Shown: positions 61,527-64,000 of the stretch, one piece after another
Numbering within the stretch: the stretch's first letter is position 1
How the letters are laid out: the number at the start of each line of letters is the position of its first letter
DNA from: Paragonimus skrjabini miyazakii
Taxonomy: Eukaryota > Platyhelminthes > Trematoda > Plagiorchiida > Troglotrematidae
Assembly: GCA_014338405.1 (NCBI GenBank)
Contig: JTDE01002259.1
Span: 5,983 to 69,982 of the forward strand
Direction: 5' to 3'
DNA: 64,000 nt
Program-made: the position numbers and the translations under genes
Notes under the pieces: generated by a model
Told to the model about the DNA's origin: nothing
Seen by the model: only the letters and a program-made list of their open reading frames with translations
Database searches by the model: none

Positions 61527-61664
61527 GTTGGAGGCATCCGAAACGTATTGGCCTGTCACAGTGACCGAAGCCAGAAGATGCCTGCGCTTTAATCTATCAC
61601 CTTAAGTGGCTTGCGTTGCACCACTAATGGATCCACTCACACACCACATATCCGGTGTAAGCCC
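61527..61664 (+). repeat. Direct repeat, unit 1
   Basis: About 137 bp (ggcatccgaaacgtattg ... ccactcacacaccaca) repeated at 61801-61938 at over 90 percent. The period is 274 bp and the unit is non-coding. Confidence 0.9.
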
Positions 61665-61800
61665 GAAGGAATAAGACCAGCAAATGTGTGAGTGGGGCCT
61701 TTGTGTCCAGCCGACCAATGCTGGTTAGCCAACTGAATAGCTTGCAGGGAAAGGCAACCCTTATCTCTCGTAAACTAAACAGAGAGAGTCAACATACATG

Positions 61801-61938
61801 GTTGGCGGCATCCGAAACGTATTGACCTGTCACAGTGACCGAAGCCAAAAGATGCCTGCGCTTTAAACCATCACCTCAAGTGGCTTGCGCTGCACCACTT
61901 ACGGATCCACTCACACACCACGTATCCGGTGTAAACCC
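61801..61938 (+). repeat. Direct repeat, unit 2
   Basis: Second copy of 61527-61664. The 136-bp spacer between units is unrelated. Confidence 0.9.
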
Positions 61939-62533
61939 GGTGTAAACACATGTACAAACACACGCATGTAGCAAAACACAACGATCGCCAGAACAATATG
62001 ATACTCATGAACAAGTCTTTAGACGTACACAAAGGTGGTTTCGAACTTCTTCCAACTAACAGTGGTCTATTCTCTAAATCTAGACAGTTTAAATCTGTGT
62101 CTGGAAATTGAAAACAGCGTAACAACCGTAAAGTTAACTAGACGCTCATTCAATGCTAATTGTTTTCTTACGGATAGTATTGTCTTTCGATTTTGTTAGG
62201 TTGCATTTATTTGCTAATGTACCTGATAAATCCAATATGCTAGCTAGCTTCTCAGGTTCTGTTAGGGTGTCCATTCTGTTACCGTTCCAAACCAGCTCCG
62301 TCGTGAGAACAAAAAATAACGACTGACTCAGTTCTAATTAGCGGAACTGTGCAGATCGGACGAGATTTTATGCCGCCCTGCACATTAGTGACCCTAACTC
62401 TTTTTTTCTGTAACTGTTTTGTTTGATGTCTTGGGAACGCTTGGTCATTATGCGCCATATAAATACTTTGTAGTTATCGTCTTTATCGCACACGTGTTGG
62501 GGTGGAACAAAGCGGTTTCCTTTGTATGCGACT

Positions 62534-62690
62534 TTTGGCTTACCTTGGGAAAAAATCGCGAGACAGTTGCGGCACTTTCAGGACCGAGATTTCCGTGTTA
62601 ATTAGTACCGGGACGAGAATCCGATTTGTATCAAGCGCACCACTATATCAAGAACGAACCAGCGTATCGTTTAGGAGGGTTTACAACAGG
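62534..62690. repeat. Diverged dispersed repeat, copy 2
   Basis: Partner of 5-160, same orientation and similar block order, roughly 65-70 percent identity. Confidence 0.45.
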
Positions 62691-64000
62691 TTCATTTCTT
62701 CTCTAACATTCACTTCAAACTACGTAATATATTTTCAACCAATAAGCTACTGACTCTAGGTCTGTAATGCAATCTTTCTGACCCGCATAGTCTGTAACTG
62801 CCGATTTTACGGGAGAGGGTGCGTAATCAAACTAAATGGCGTGACGTTGGCCAATTTCTTACCAAACCATATATGAAGTAAATATGAGTATCAGGAAGTA
62901 GGGTGGTTAAATCTGCAGACACAATATCACATATATCGCATGGCCTTTACGTGGTACTCAATTGTTTTGTTTGTAATCACAATTGGTTTCAAAATTGTGA
63001 ACACCTTGACTTGAGTAGCTTGAATACAGACTTCTGAGGCTTTGATGCATTAGAACCTATCTCCCTCTGCTCTGATCTCCCCATCTCACTATCAGGGATT
63101 AGTGTTGAAATTATTTATTTGGCTTTGTCTCACACATACTTACAGTCAATTGTTGGTAACAGCACCACTTTCCAGTATCGTCACTCTCTTTTTGATTGAG
63201 ACAGTTTTTTATCCATCGACTTGGAGACCATAAAATCACTGTCACTGGGGCTGCAGTAAGACTTTTGAGTTACTATCCTCAACTGATATAACCGCTTTTC
63301 TCGTAGACTGAAATCGATCAGCCACCTGTGGTTGTTCTGCGAACTACAAAACATCAACCACGGGCCCAGAAGAGGGTGAAACAGAGTACTGTGAGCAGAG
63401 GATATATATCTGGACTATCATTTTAACCCTCCAATACAGATCATGGGTTGTTGTGTTAATGAGATCCAATCAGGGCGAAACACCTGTTTTGCAAGTTGCT
63501 GATAGTCGCTTGGATCAAACGACTGTGAGGATCATCCTTGATCCTTTCTAGAGCTTTCATGGATGTTTATAAATCTGTAGGCAAACCACAAATGGCTGAT
63601 CGATTTCAGTCCGTGAGGAAAGAAGGAGTAAAAGTTAGGAAAAGCATCATCACGTGGTTTTACGGCAGCGATCCGACGGTACTGGCTGATGATGAATAGA
63701 GTTTGTGATACGGTGTCCCACAATTATTCTCATCAGCTGCATATCAGGGTTTCAACTTTCGAAAGTGTGAGCAGACTGCGTGTGTATGTGCGTATGCACA
63801 CTGATCAAGTATGAACGAGTATAATCAGTGTCCGGGTCAATTCACTTATGTGTATGCATGAATACACTCACATATGTCCGTTCCAACATTTCTGGAATTT
63901 CACACACTCATCTTCAATCTGTACCAGAGTTGGAGCACAAATGCTACTGTATCAATCGGTATGGTCTTTACATAGGGCTGATCGATTTTTGGGGTGAAAC

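Larger units (their letters stand above)
59694..64000. other. Stretch downstream of the Gypsy element, no gene recognised
   Basis: Contains a possible PLE fragment at 59816-60050, the direct repeat at 61527/61801, and the second copy of the window-end repeat at 62534-62690. No host gene could be supported. Confidence 0.45.

Noticed and set aside
61527..61938. CRISPR-like array
   Set aside because: Only two units of 137 bp with one spacer, in a eukaryotic genome.

Overview
The window reads as repeat-dense eukaryotic DNA from a flatworm, most likely a digenean trematode. This rests on its mix of Penelope-like elements (PLEs) with a GIY-YIG endonuclease, RTE-type LINE remnants, a Ty3/Gypsy LTR element, a mariner relic and tRNA-derived repeats around a single spliced host gene. 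No operon, ribosome-binding site, CRISPR array or phage feature was found. One 100-base assembly gap lies at 51525-51624. The species is an inference.

The only well supported host gene is a fatty-acid elongase (ELOVL family) on the minus strand. Its two coding exons, 34680-35235 and 26367-26791, join in frame through a GT-AG intron of about 7.9 kb into a 326-residue protein carrying all the family signatures. The intron is a retroelement nest. It holds a compact element with inverted LTR-like arms around a GC-rich gag ORF (27349-28524), an RTE LINE relic on the minus strand (29450-31330) carrying a tRNA-derived insert, and an RTE 3' end on the plus strand (32930-33413).

Layout: 1-4.8 kb, degraded dispersed repeats. 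4.8-5.9 kb, a PLE remnant inside inverted terminal repeats. 6.9-9.2 kb, a decayed LINE interrupted by a repeat seen again near 12.3 kb. 14.0-14.8 kb, a mariner with perfect terminal inverted repeats and an internal deletion. 20.3-20.6 kb, an RTE 3' end. 22.7-24.5 kb, a PLE plus an inverted piece of it. 26.4-35.2 kb, the elongase gene. 36.4-36.9 kb, a composite repeat with two opposed tRNA-like modules; its second copy (42.9-43.3 kb) sits inside a PLE and is flanked by a perfect 15-bp target duplication. 45.8-46.5 kb, another RTE 3' end. 48.3-51.3 kb, several copies of one dispersed repeat. 54.8-59.7 kb, a Gypsy element with almost identical LTRs but ten in-frame stops and a frameshift. 59.7-64 kb, a possible PLE scrap and a direct repeat.

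The elements worth most attention are the inverted-LTR gag element, the tRNA-flanked composite repeat, and the Gypsy copy whose LTRs look young while its genes are dead. Boundaries and identities were read by eye; no search was run.
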